Shown here: positions 34,048-44,381 of the stretch, piece by piece | Layout of the letters: each line of letters opens with the position of its first letter | How positions within the stretch are numbered: position 1 is the first letter of the stretch | Assembly: GCF_009727055.1 (NCBI RefSeq) | Contig: NC_052359.1 | Location: 9,879,305 to 9,943,304, forward strand | DNA: 64,000 nt | Source: Benincasa hispida | Lineage: Eukaryota > Streptophyta > Magnoliopsida > Cucurbitales > Cucurbitaceae | Direction: 5' to 3' | The notes under the pieces: model-generated | Told to the model about the DNA's origin: nothing | The model's database searches: none | Seen by the model: the letters and a program-made list of their open reading frames with translations, nothing else | Program-made: the position numbers and the translations under genes

Positions 34048-36025
34048 TATTAGGGTTGATGCCCTAAAGTCCGTGTCCTATAGTTGTAATAGTTTCTACA
34101 AACGCTTGTTTTGTATAATATATGAATTACTTCACATCTTTTTTGCTCATGCATGTTTATTTGCTTGCCACAAACAAAACAATCTCGGTTATCTATATGT
34201 AAATAAAGCCATTTGTGGTATAGAAGAAATATGTCTTGAGCTGAAACAAAATGGTCTGTAGTATATGGATATAGGAGGGAAACCTTATCCTGGTAACACT
34301 ATGGATGCGGCCTGCTTTGTGGAATGGTCACAAGTGTTGTGACTTGTCACAGATGATATGATCCTGATCATTCGTGTTGGGGACATGCGAGCGAGGGCGT
34401 CCTATACAAAGAGTTTGTATAAGACATGACCACGAAGTGTTAATGTCTCGTTATATAACACCGTTCATGACAGAGACTTCACTTCACTAGGATGACCATA
34501 GGTAATATGATCTCAATCCTGAGTGAGTTGGGAACTCCTGCCATTGAGGACGGTTCTTTGATTTGTATGGGTGCGAGTGGCTAGGTCGCCGATTCAAACC
34601 TACCTTTTTTGGGATTCGTTTGATTTGGGAGCTGGGAATTCAACTACACAAGATGGAATTCATTCCTTTCTGGAAGTAAGGGTATATAGATAGATCTTTT
34701 AAAGGCTGATTCTGGGGCTTGAACGATGTGGCGCCACACACCTTCTTTTGGTCTGAGAGGTGTTCACACATAGTTTGACTATGTTATATCCGATGGACAC
34801 AAAAATATATCTGTGGTAAGAAGAGTTCAGCTGTTGGTCTTTAGTGGAATGTCTGACAATTAACGGATGGTGGATCTCGTGGCAAAGAGTTTAGTCAGCT
34901 ATTCACGAACCGTTAGAGCTTCAAGCCACAGGTCCATAAGGTTCTTTGGGTAGCTTGTATAAAGTTGAGAATCAATGTTTGGGTCAGTTTGAAATGTTCA
35001 AATTGACAAGAGGGAGTTCGATTATATATGATATAATTGGATTGGTTAATTATATATGATATAATTGAGTAAATGTATGAGATACATTATTTTGCAGAAA
35101 ATTAGATATAAATATGATTTACATCATATGGAGGATAAATTACTATAGTAGATATGTGATATCAAACTATAGGGTAAGAATGTAATATGATTATATTTAT
35201 TAATTATTTAATTGGTTAATTATATGATAATTGGCCTAAAATTCCTCTGTGACGTGCATTAGTGGGAGCAGCCCCTTCGATTATGGTAATTGAAGAATAA
35301 AATGAATGAGTTTCATTTTAAAAGAGTTTGAAAAAATTGGCATCGGTGTGGAAACGTAAACGATCACATAGTCGAGAGCCTATACGATAGTTGCTCAGTG
35401 CCTAAATGATCGCACACCTCGCGCCTAAACGATCGCACACCTCACGCCTAAACTATCGCACGCTAGTCCTTAAACGATCTCTTAGGTTTCCTAAATAATC
35501 GCAAAGTGTGCCATGTTTTTCTAAACGATCATCCACCTTTTACTAAACGATAGTTTAGTAAACCTACACGATCGTGTAGCTTTTTCTAAACGATAAGCAC
35601 TTAGCTATACTCCTTTGCTCTCCCACTTGCTTATCGTCTACACGATTAGTTCATTCTCCAACCTCTACCAAACTCACCGAAGATAACACATTGGATTCTC
35701 ACTCCGAGAATACCAAGGGCTCGTTTTTGGTGGTGTCGTCCCCCTGTGTTCACTTGTTCGTGACTGATCGTGCTGCTGCGGCTGACGCGTTTGTTGGGTG
35801 ATAGAGATCGCATAGAGGTCTTCCATTGCATTGAGTTCTAAAGCTTGAAGAGCATCTTCAACTGGTAGAGAACTCTTTCCCTTATTCTTTAGTGTTCAAA
35901 ACATGCCATTAATTATTGTTTATTTGCATAACTGTATGTTAGAATGTATATGTTGTATTTTGGTCACGGTGAAATCGAAAAGATCCGAATGCACTCATGG
36001 ATGCTTTTCGCTAAGCGATCCTTTA
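34048..36025 (+). repeat. 5' LTR of copia B
   Basis: Starts TATTAGGGTTGATGCCC (the first G mutated to A) and ends GATCCTTTA before the PBS. ACGATCG-type motifs are dense at 35360-35610. The LTR ends in the related fragment at 58080 as CCTTCA. Confidence 0.88.
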
Positions 36026-36027
36026 AT

Positions 36028-36043
36028 TGGTATCAGAGTCAGG
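36028..36043 (+). promoter_or_regulatory. Primer binding site of copia B
   Basis: TGGTATCAGAGTCAGG matches the complement of the initiator tRNA-Met 3' end used by copia elements, two bases after the LTR. Confidence 0.9.
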
Positions 36044-38362
36044 TTCTGATATTCTAGTTTCATTGTTGCAAAGAATAACATATATGTTCTTGGTGGGTGC
36101 ATTTCTACTCTGTTTAATTGTTAAATTGTTGTGGATGTGCAGATTAATGGATGTTTTAGTGGATGTTAGCCGCGGTTTGATTTAATTCTTTTACATTTGC
36201 GGTTGTTTGTAAAGGCCCCTGCGTTTTTGGATATTAATAATCGTTATCGAGTCTATAATTCAAAGTCTATTTGAGTCTTGAGTAATTCGTGAAGAAGAGC
36301 GAAGCAAGCATTGCGGTTATTCGAGGAAGGAGATGATCAAGGGTTGATCGCATCATGTAGACGATCGAATACGCGATCGCCGAGTATCTAGTCGTGTAAA
36401 CGACAGGATGCTCGTGTCTCATTTAACGTGCGCACACTAGACGATCGTTCAAGTCAACAAGCTTCATCACTTAGTAACTGACTAAACGATCGCTTAGTAA
36501 TGCAAGGCATCGCCGCGTTAAACGATCACATAGACGATCAGGCTTCGCAACCTCATAGTCGTCTATGCAATGGTTTAGTTTTTGCGTCTATCGTCTAGTG
36601 CGCACTGGGCAATCGTCTACCTTCAGCATTTACTACACGATGGAGTCCTCTTGGCGGTTCAAGACCCGGTTTGCCTATGAATCGGGTTGCTCGATGAAAA
36701 ATGTAATAGATAGGGTTATTTCATTCCCTTTTTTTTTTTTTTTTTGTAAAGGCTCATCCCGGTCCATTAATCCTTTATTTACTACATGCCATGTATTGTT
36801 TTTATATGTCATATGGTATGCACATATAGTTAAATCCCACCTTAGATTTTGCAATGATCATGCATCATCTCTTTATTGTCATTGTTATAATTTAGATAAG
36901 CATGATTCAATTATGTATGTGCATGCTCATGCATCATATAATATAAGAGTTATATTTATGCATGCATAAAAAGCATTGACATGCATCATCTTTATATTAT
37001 AATTGTTATAGTATAAGGGTGAATGATAGCACGTTTGTTTGGTTGTTACGCGTTATATAAAAGTTATGTATAGTAATGACCCGACATTGCATGAAGCATG
37101 ACACATAGGTTACTTTATAAATATTATAAACACCTTGTTGTGCGCAATAATTTTTTAGTTTTTTCTTTTTAAAAGTTAAAGAGAAATTAGAAGTAAAATA
37201 AATAAGAAAGACATGCATGCTCACTTAGGTTTAATTCATGGTTTTAAATGTTTAAAACTTGGATCACATAGACCTAAGATCACGGTTCTAATATGATTAG
37301 CAACCCTAAGGCTTTAATCTTTTAATCAGTTTAAGAGGATTAAATTGGCTAATAAAAGGTTAAAGTGTAGCAAATCTATCTATAAGGGACCTTTTGTCTA
37401 AGGCGGGTTTTGTCTAGGTTGGGGTATTTACGTTGACGAAAATGTAACACCCCTACTTGGGAACATACCTGGAAAGGTGAATTAGATAGATTTGATGCAT
37501 GCATGCAAGTTAAGGACAGTCCATTAAAATGTTTAAATGTGGCTACTTGAACTTGTTCATATTTCATAGACAAAAATTGTTTATGAGCAAAGTATTAAAA
37601 AGACGACTTAGACTAAAAATCAGTAGCCAGATTGTCTAGGTTAATGTACCCCTAGGTAGAACATTCTATAAGAGGTACTTGGGGCATAAGATGTTTCATT
37701 TAAACCTTTCACGTTTCCCCTAATTAGTCCACTCCGTGAGATCTACCCTTGGCCTCGTGGCACGTTTGGCGTGTCCCCCTAACGGATGGTGTTTGGGCAG
37801 GTCAATATCAAGGTGGATGGAAAAAGTGTTCATAGTAAGTGGGAGAGGGAAGTGCGACAACATATCTCTCGGTCTCTCTCGTTAGGTTGAATAAAGTTAT
37901 TGCGCATCTCCTTGAGGCACCCTGGGAGCGTCCCCCTAAAGGATGGCAGTTTTGTGCGTTTCTTTATTTGATCTCCTGTAAGAGGATAAGGTAACTTAGT
38001 CTCTTGTCCTAATCTGCTTTTTCCCTATGTTGGGCTCATTAGGGCGGGACTCTGGCACCGAAAGCGAGAGGTCACACTTACACGAATTTGTTAAAGGTTA
38101 ATAGTACTAGACGAAAAAATGGTGGCTGTTAGGTTCAGTTTCAATAGTTGGTTTTGCCTAATGGTTAAGAATGTCTCATCCCAGCGACGGGGCAACTGAT
38201 CACCCCACCGGTGACGTTTTCCTACCACATTGGGTCATCATTGCAAAATAGAAGTCTTTCACTTAGGGTACTTGAAATTGTTTTCCAAAACTGATTGGTT
38301 TAAAAGTGGTTTAGCAAAATCTAATAAAGGTTTGTTCGTATTTTCACCAACTCTTTTTCAAA
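36044..38362 (+). other. 5' leader of copia B
   Basis: A long non-coding leader, shared in its 3' half with copia A (16378-17385). ACGATCG-type palindromic motifs are packed into 36340-36620. A T17 run lies at 36729-36745. No open frame of interest. Confidence 0.8.
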
Positions 38363-39290
38363 TTGGCAACAGCCACGTTGACTTTGTTAAGCGCCGAAAA
38401 ACTAACTGGCGATAATTTCGCAACATGGAAACATATGATCACGACGTTCCTAATCATCGAGGATCTCATGTTCATTCTCACGGAGGCTTGTCCTTCTATT
38501 CTAGCTCCAAATGCTGCTCGAAATGTTCCAGAGTCATACGAGCGATGGACAAGGGCGAATGAGAAGGCCCGAGCCTACATCTTTGTAAGTCTTTCTGAAG
38601 TCTTGGCCAAGAAACATGAGCCTATGGTCTCAGCGCGTGAGATCATGGAGTCCCTGTGGGGAATGTTTGGACAACCGTCTGAACAGCTTATGCATGAGGC
38701 TCTTAAATATATATTCAACTCCAAATGGAGGAAGGCACCTCTGTTCATGAACATGTGCTTAACATGATGGTCCACTTTAATGTGGCAGAGTTGAATAGGT
38801 CTACCATCGATGAGGGCAGCCAGGTTAGCATAATCCTGCATTCATTGCCAGAGAGCTTCCTACACTTTATTAGCAATGTGATTCTTAACAAAGTGAAATA
38901 TAACCTTACAACTCCCCTCAACGAGTTGCAGACCTACCAACCATTACTGAAAAGTAAGGAGAGGAAGAAGGGTGAGGCAAATGTTGCTTCATCCTCCAGG
39001 ACATTCCATAGAGGTTAAACCTCAGGAACGAAGTTTGCACCTTCTACTTCGAACTTTATAAAGGGAAAGAAGAAGAATGGTGGTAAGGGAAAAGGGATGG
39101 TGCCTGTTAACCCATCGCCTGTCGCCCCAAGGAGGCGTCCACCGATTAAAAAAGGAAAGTATTTCCACTACAACTAGGATGGAAATTGGAAGAGGAATTT
39201 TCCTTGCTCTCTGAAAGATAAGAAAGTAGCTAAGGCTAAGGCAAGGGTCGATGAAGATAAATATGATTTACTAGTTCTTGAAACTTGTTT
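38363..39290 (+). pseudogene. gag: Gag of copia B
   Basis: The start codon has changed from ATG to TTG (ATTGGCAACAGCC; copia A has AATGGCTAC), so there is no normal start. The frame reads ATATLTLLSAEKLTGDNF and on to KYIFNSKW. It then shifts by one at about 38725 into MEEGTSVHEHVLNMMVHFNV up to 39018. The zinc knuckle near 39155-39195 reads YFHYN-stop-DGNWKRNF: all four metal ligands (C, C, H, C) are replaced. Gag then passes into the protease as DKYDLLVLETCLVEN. Confidence 0.88.
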
Positions 39291-39720
39291 AGTGGAGAAT
39301 GATGATTCTGCCTGGATAATTGATTCGGACTCCACAAACCATGTTTGTTCTTCTTTTCAGGGAATTAGATCTTGGCGACAGCTAGAGGTTGGTGAGATAA
39401 TGATGCGAGTAGGCACCGGGCACGTCGTCTCAGCTGTGCCATGGAAAGGCTCCAGTTAACTTTACAGAATAGGTCTCTCATTTTGGATGATGTATATATT
39501 GTTCCCGAACTAAAGAGGAACCTCATTTCTGTAAAGTGTTTATTACAATGTAAATATACTGTCTCTTTTAATGTGGATAAAGCATTTATTTATAAAGATG
39601 GTGTTTTTATTTGCACAGAAAATCTGGAATCTAATTTATATGTACTAAGGCCGTTAGCCATAAATTCCCTCCATAATACTGAATTGTTTAGAACTTCCGT
39701 AACTTAATCAAAACGTCGAC
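39291..39720 (+). pseudogene. Aspartic protease of copia B
   Basis: SAWIIDSDSTNHVCSSF at about 39307-39357 is the copia protease active site with D-S-G changed to D-S-D. The domain continues WRQLEVGEIMMRVGTGH, a shift near 39430, then MERLQL and ILDDVYIVPELKRNLISVKC (39480-39540). It ends before the pre-integrase region. Confidence 0.88.
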
Positions 39721-40744
39721 GAATTTATCCAAAAGAAAATGCCCAACTTTGGCATCTACGTTTAGGGCATATCAATCTCAATAGGATTGAAAGATTGGTG
39801 AAGAATGGACTTCTAAGTGAGTTAGAAGAAAATTATTTACCAGTGTGTGAGTCTTGCCTTGATGGTAAGATGACTAAACGACCTTTTACTGGAAAAGGTT
39901 ATAGAGCCAAGGAGCCTCTTGAGTTAGTCATTCTGACCTTTGTGGTCCTATGAATATGCGAGCCTGAGGTGGCTATGAGTATTTTATCAGTTTTACTGAT
40001 GATTACTCTAGGTACGGGTATGTTTATCTTATGCAATAGAAGTCTAAATCCTTTGAAAAGTTCAAAGAGTTCAAGGTTGAAGTTGAAAACACATTGGATG
40101 GATGGATTAAAACACTTCGATCAGATCGAGGTGGAGAGTTTTTGGACTCGGCATTCCAGGATTATTTGATAGAACATGGAATCGTTTCCCAACTCTAAGC
40201 GTTGGGTACACCTCAGCAAAATGGTGTAGCGGAGAGGAGAAATAGGACCTTATTGGACATGGTTCGCTCGATAATGAGTTACGCTTCCTGACCAGACTCG
40301 TTTTGGGGTTTCGCAGTAGAGACTGCGGTATATATACTCAACTGTGTTCCCTCCAAGAGTGTTACGAGAACACCTCTGGAGTTGTGGAACGGGCGTAAAG
40401 CTAGTTTACGTCACTTTCGCATTTGGGGTTGCCCTGCACATGTGCTTGAGGCTAATCTCAATAAGTTGGAACCACAGTCGAGGATATGCCTCTTTGTAGG
40501 CTACCTCAAAGGTACACGAGGGGGTTATTTTTATGATCCCACAGAAAATAGGTTGTTTGTTTCAACAAACGCTACTTTCCTGGAGGAGGATCATATAAGG
40601 GAGCACAGTCCACGAAGCAAAGTCGTGTTGCGTGAGCTTTCCAATGAAACTACTGAAACTTCAACAAGAGTTGTTGAAGAGCCTGCTACATCAGCAAGAG
40701 TTGTTGATGGGAATTCATCTAGTAGGTCGGTTCCACCTTAAGAG
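39721..40744 (+). pseudogene. Pre-integrase and integrase of copia B
   Basis: LWHLRLGHINLNRIERLVKN starts at about 39748 and leads to CESCLDGKMTKRPF. A one-base loss near 39929 breaks the frame before DLCGPMN. The core acidic residues remain readable in LRSDRGGEFLDS (about 40114) and GTPQQNGVAERRNRT (about 40203). The C-terminal part is open from 40382 (LWNGRKASLRHFRIWGCPAH) to a TAA at 40739, including TRVVEEPATSARVVDGNSSS, the repeated linker. Confidence 0.9.
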
Positions 40745-41538
40745 TTGAGAGAACCTCGACGTAGTGGGAGGGTTGCGAACCCGCCCGTTCGATATATGGG
40801 TTTCACGGAAATCCTTGCTATGGTAGCAGATGACGACGTTGAGGATCCGTTGTCTTATGAGAAGGCAATGAAGGATGTTGACCGGGATGAATGGGTCAAG
40901 GCCATGGATCTCAAAATGGAGTCGATGTACTTCAACTCAGTATGGGATCTTGTAGATCAAACTGATGGGGTAAAACCTATAGGTTGTAAATGGATATACA
41001 AGCGCAAATGGGGTATTAATGGGAAGGTACAAACCTTCAAAGCTCGACTTGTGGCAAAGGGTTATACCCAGGTAGAGGGAGTCGACTATGAGGAGACTTT
41101 CTCGCCTATTGCCATGTTAAGTCGATTCGCATTCTCCTGTCCATTACATCTTATTATAATTATGAGATCTGACAAATGGACGTCAAGGCGGCCTTTTTGA
41201 ATGGCAATCTTGAGAAGACCATTTACATGGTGCAACCCAAGGGATTCATAGCCCAAGGTCAAGAGCAAAAAGTTTGCAAACTGAATCGATCCATTTATAA
41301 ACTGAAACAGACGTCTCGATCTTGGAACATACAGTTTGATACTGCGATCAAGTCATATTTCTTTGACTAAAACTTTGATGAACCTTGTGTTTACAAGAAG
41401 ATCATCAATGCTTCAGCAGTCTTCTTAGTGTTGTACGTAGACGATATACTACTCATTGGGAATGATGTAGGTCTACTGACTGCAGTTAAGAACTGGCTAG
41501 CGACCCAATTCCAAATGAAATATTTGGGAGAGGCTCAG
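40745..41538 (+). pseudogene. Reverse transcriptase of copia B (3' truncated)
   Basis: The frame reads VEDPLSYEKAMKDVDRDEW, VWDLVDQTDGVKPIGCKWIY and VDYEETFSPIAML, then shifts by one at about 41120. TGA at 41170-41172 occupies the same position as the TGA in copia A, before QMDVKAAFLNGN. The catalytic FLVLYVDDILLIGND is at about 41423-41465. The domain ends MKYLGEAQF at 41543 and joins LTR sequence through a shared AGTTTGT. RNase H is absent. Confidence 0.9.
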
Positions 41539-41773
41539 TTTGTAAACAATTTGTACGAACGCTTGTGTTGTATAAGATATGATATTTACTTTACATCTTG
41601 TTTTTTTGCTCAGTTGCATGTTTTATTTGCTTTACCACAAACAAATAAACATAAAATCTATGGTTATCTGTATGTAACTTAAGCATGTATGTGGTGATAT
41701 ACAAATGGATCATGTCTGAAGTTATAACCAAAATGGTCTGTAGTATATGGATATGGATATACAAGTGGATCAT
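41539..41773 (+). repeat. LTR piece at the 3' end of copia B
   Basis: GTTTGTAAACAATTTGTACG through TAGTATATGGATAT matches about bases 45-250 of the B-family LTR. GATATACAA(A/G)TGGATCAT occurs twice (about 41696 and 41757), marking the junction with element C. Confidence 0.75.
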
Positions 41774-41816
41774 ATCATTTTACAAACTGCGAGTTTTTAG
41801 GACATAAAACCCAACA
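41774..41816 (-). repeat. 3' LTR stub of copia C
   Basis: TATCATTTTACAAACTGCGA through CATAAAACCCAACA matches the first bases of the C 5' LTR on the - strand (57745-57787). The rest of the 3' LTR is missing. Confidence 0.85.
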
Positions 41817-42025
41817 ATACTCCCACTTGGACTAAAACTCCAGTGGATCAATATATACAAATATATACAAATATATACAAATATATACAATGTTGAGTTT
41901 ACATGGAGAGAATAAAATGTACAAATACAATAAACTAGGGCATCACAATACCCATCAATTCTCCCACTTGCCCTAGTGATACAAAACTCGTAGACCTAGT
42001 CCTACTAGGTGACCCTCCCGAGAGG
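41817..42025 (-). promoter_or_regulatory. Double polypurine tract and 3' non-coding end of copia C
   Basis: CTCCCACTTG occurs at 41820-41829 (next to the LTR) and at 41960-41969; on the - strand these are CAAGTGGGAG. Between them lie ATGCCCTAGTTTATTG (minus sense) and a 10-bp tandem repeat ATATATACAA x4 (41851-41890). The arrangement mirrors copia A. Confidence 0.75.
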
Positions 42026-42165
42026 AGGAAGCAGTGCTAGAGCATCTCGGTTCGAGTCCGAGTGGCGGCATGCCATTTTTTATTATAAAAAAAGTTTTAT
42101 AATATAATTAATTCAAGTCCCAGATATTAATTCAAATAATTGAATTGAGGGACCTTTAAAAATTT
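42026..42165 (+). other. trnL-UAG: Plastid DNA insert (NUPT): 3' half of trnL-UAG and flank
   Basis: AGGAAGCAGTGCTAGAGCAT, CTCGGTTCGAGTCCGAG and TGGCGGCA (42026-42070) equal the anticodon-to-3'-end half of chloroplast tRNA-Leu(UAG). The encoded anticodon itself falls just outside the insert. An AT-rich stretch, CCATTTTTTATTATAAAAAA, follows and looks like the plastid spacer; where it ends (about 42165) is uncertain. The fragment sits in copia C, between the RNase H residues DPFTKA and the 3' non-coding end. It cannot make a tRNA because the 5' half is missing. Confidence 0.85.
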
Positions 42166-42720
42166 TTTTTTATGGCCTTCGTAAATGGATCAACTATGTT
42201 TCTTTTGTTGCTTCGCTTGTAGCTACATACTCAGCTTCCATTTTGGAGTCTGCAATACAACTCTGCTTGATGCTTCTTCACACAACTGCTCCTCCGTTCA
42301 AAGTGAATACTGACCCTGAAGTTGATTTCCTCGAATCAATATTGGTCTGAAAGTCAGAATCAGTGTATCTAGTAAGGATCAGATCCTTAGGACTATACAC
42401 GAGCATATAATCTCTTTCTCCGAAGATACTTGAGAATGTTTTTAACAGTAGTCCAATGGTCATGACCAAGATTCAACTGAAATCTGCTGACAATTTCTAC
42501 GGCATAGCATATGTTGGGACGAGTACACAACATTACATACATCAAACTCCCAACTGCAGATGCATATGGAATTCGATTCATCTCCTCAACCTCTTGAGGT
42601 GTCTTAGGACTCTGCTCCTTAGACAAGTGAATTCCATGCCTGAAAGGTAAAGATCCTTTCTTGGAATTTTGCATTTTATACCTAGACAACATCTTGTCTA
42701 TATAAGATGCTTAAGATAAT
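42166..42720 (-). pseudogene. RNase H and RT C-terminus of copia C
   Basis: On the - strand: MLSRYKMQNSKKGSLPFRHG, RIPYASAVGSLMYVMLCTRP, VKNILKYLRRK, then after a shift DYMLVYSPKDLILTRYTDSD and STSGSVFTLNGGAVV, and MEAEYVATSEATKET. A deletion joins this to VDPFTKA at 42180-42200, removing the last acidic site (CDNSGA in copia A). The plastid insert follows. Confidence 0.88.
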
Positions 42721-43353
42721 GCCAATGTTCTGTTCTTGCGATTCCGAACTATTTAGATTCGAAGAACATACTGTGCTTCTCCAAAATCTTTCATTTGGAA
42801 TTGTGAAGCCAGCCATCTCTTAACGTCAGCTAGATATTCTACCTCATTCCCAATGAGTAGAATATCATCAACATACAACACCAGAAAAGTGACAGTTTTG
42901 TTGATGATTTTCTTATAGACACAGGGTTCGTCAATATTTTGTTCAAATCCATAAGATTTAATCGCAGCGTCAAATCTCATATTCCAGGATCTAGAAGCTT
43001 GTTTTCATCCATAAATGGATCGATTAAGCTTGCAAACTTTTTGCTCTTGACCCTACTATATAAACCCTTCTAGTTGAGACATATAGATACTCTCTTCAAG
43101 ATAGTCATTCAGAAAATTTGTCTTGACATCTATTTGTCATATTTCATAATCTTAAATGTGGATATGGACAAGAATATTCTAATAGACTTTATCATGGCAA
43201 CTGGAGAGAAGGTTTCTTCAAAATCTAACCCCTCTCCTTGGGTAAACCCTTTTGCTACAAATCTAGCTTTGTAGGTCTGTACTTTACCAGCTTGGTCTCA
43301 TTTTCTCTTGTAGATCCACTTGAAACTAATGGGTTTTACCCCTTCCGGTTGAT
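42721..43353 (-). pseudogene. Reverse transcriptase core of copia C
   Basis: The - strand reads DYEI-stop-QIDVKTNFLNDYLEESIYM near 43070-43150. The TGA is at the same position as in copies A and B. Next come QEQKVCKLNRSIYG, MRFDAAIKSYGFEQNIDEPC and FLVLYVDDILLIGNEVEYLA (catalytic YVDD near 42862), and MKDFGEAQYVLRI. Several shifts are present. Confidence 0.9.
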
Positions 43354-43920
43354 CTATAAAATCTCAAATAAAATTGAAATCATAAATTCCATTTCAAGGT
43401 CCATGGCTTTAATCCATTGGTCTTTGTCCACATCGTTCATTGCTTGATTAAAAGACAATGGATCCTTTAAGCCATCATCTGGTATGTTGACTTGAGTTTC
43501 AGTTAAACCCATGTACTGGTCAGGCTGTTGCACAACCCTCCCACTACGACGATGCATTCTCGACTCTTGAGAAAGATGTGAAGTATCAGTTTCATCAACA
43601 ACTCTTGTTGACGAACCTGCTCTATCAACAACTCTTGTTGAAGGACCTACTCGATCAACAACTCTTGTTGATACGTTTATCGTTTCTCTGGACATTTCTT
43701 CTTTCACTAGCTTTTTGCAAGGTTGATGGTTCTTTATATAATCTTCCTCCAAGAAGGTTGTATTTGTCGATACAAATACTTTATCTTCTTGAGGATCATA
43801 AAAGAGACCACCTTTTGTTTCTTTTGGGTAGTCTACAAATAGGCATACTTTTGAACGGTGTTCTAGTTTTTTAGAATTCTGCACCAACACATATGTCAGA
43901 CAACTCCAAATCCTGAGGTG
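43354..43920 (-). pseudogene. Integrase C-terminus, linker and RT start of copia C
   Basis: The - strand frame runs RIWSCLTYVLVQNSKKLEHR to VCLFVDYPKETKGGLFYDPQ and FVSTNTTFLEEDYI (the integrase C-terminal region). It then has three tandem STRVVD units (11 residues each, about 43590-43690). It continues RRSGRVVQQPDQYMGLTET and DPLSFNQAMNDVDKDQWIKA, the RT start. Joined upstream directly to the pre-integrase finger, so the catalytic integrase core is absent. Confidence 0.9.
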
Positions 43921-44105
43921 ATGTAAATTTTACCCTTAAGGCAGGACTCACATGGTGGTAATGAACTGTCTTCCAACTTATTTAGATGACCATTCTTAAC
44001 TAATCTCTCAATCCTGTTAAGATTTATGTGACCCAATCTTAAGTACCAAAGATAGGCATTTGGAGAAATCTTCCTCTTCTTATGAGTCCCAGCAGTTTTA
44101 AACAT
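43896..44105 (-). pseudogene. Pre-integrase zinc finger of copia C
   Basis: KKRKISPNAYLWYLRLGHIN followed by LNRIERLVKNGHLNKLED and CESCLKGKI keeps the H/C ligands (H in LGHIN; C-x2-C) apart from the first histidine, which reads Y. Right after CLKGKI the sequence jumps to integrase C-terminal residues. Confidence 0.9.
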
Positions 44106-44381
44106 CTATATGTTCAAAACAGCTTTGACCTCAGGTTGTTTTAACATGTAAAGTTATTTTCTAATTTTGCAGAGCAAATCTGTTTATTTCCCATTTTGAT
44201 GAACACTTCACCATTTTCGAAATAAACTTTATAATTTTGTTCTAGCAAACAAGAGACAAAAATTAGATTCCTTTTCATAGAAGAAATATAATATACATTT
44301 TTTAAATAAATGTACTTATCTCCTATAAATAACTTCATATCTCCCACTGCTTTGGCTGAAACAATCTCCCCGGTCCCTACC
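44106..44381 (-). pseudogene. Protease C-terminal half of copia C
   Basis: On the - strand: VGTGEIVSAKAVGDMKLFIG, YIYLKNVYYISSMKRNLIFV and ICSAKLENNF, the protease end. The preceding half (IIDSGAANRVC) is at 52760-52860 on the other side of gypsy D. The bases CTACC at 44377-44381 and GCACAAAAG at 52701 are contiguous in the ancestral copia. Confidence 0.9.

Larger units (their letters stand above)
34048..41773 (+). mobile_element. Copia element B, inserted in the copia A 3' LTR
   Basis: Same family as A. Order: 5' LTR, PBS, 2.3-kb leader, gag, protease, pre-integrase/IN, RT truncated at about 41538, then a piece of LTR. It is the most complete copia copy of the block, but the 3' third of pol is deleted. 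CACAC precedes the 5' LTR; the matching right-hand duplication is lost. Confidence 0.82.

Noticed and set aside
42026..42070. A functional tRNA-Leu gene
   Set aside because: Only the part 3' of the anticodon is present; the acceptor 5' strand and D arm are missing.
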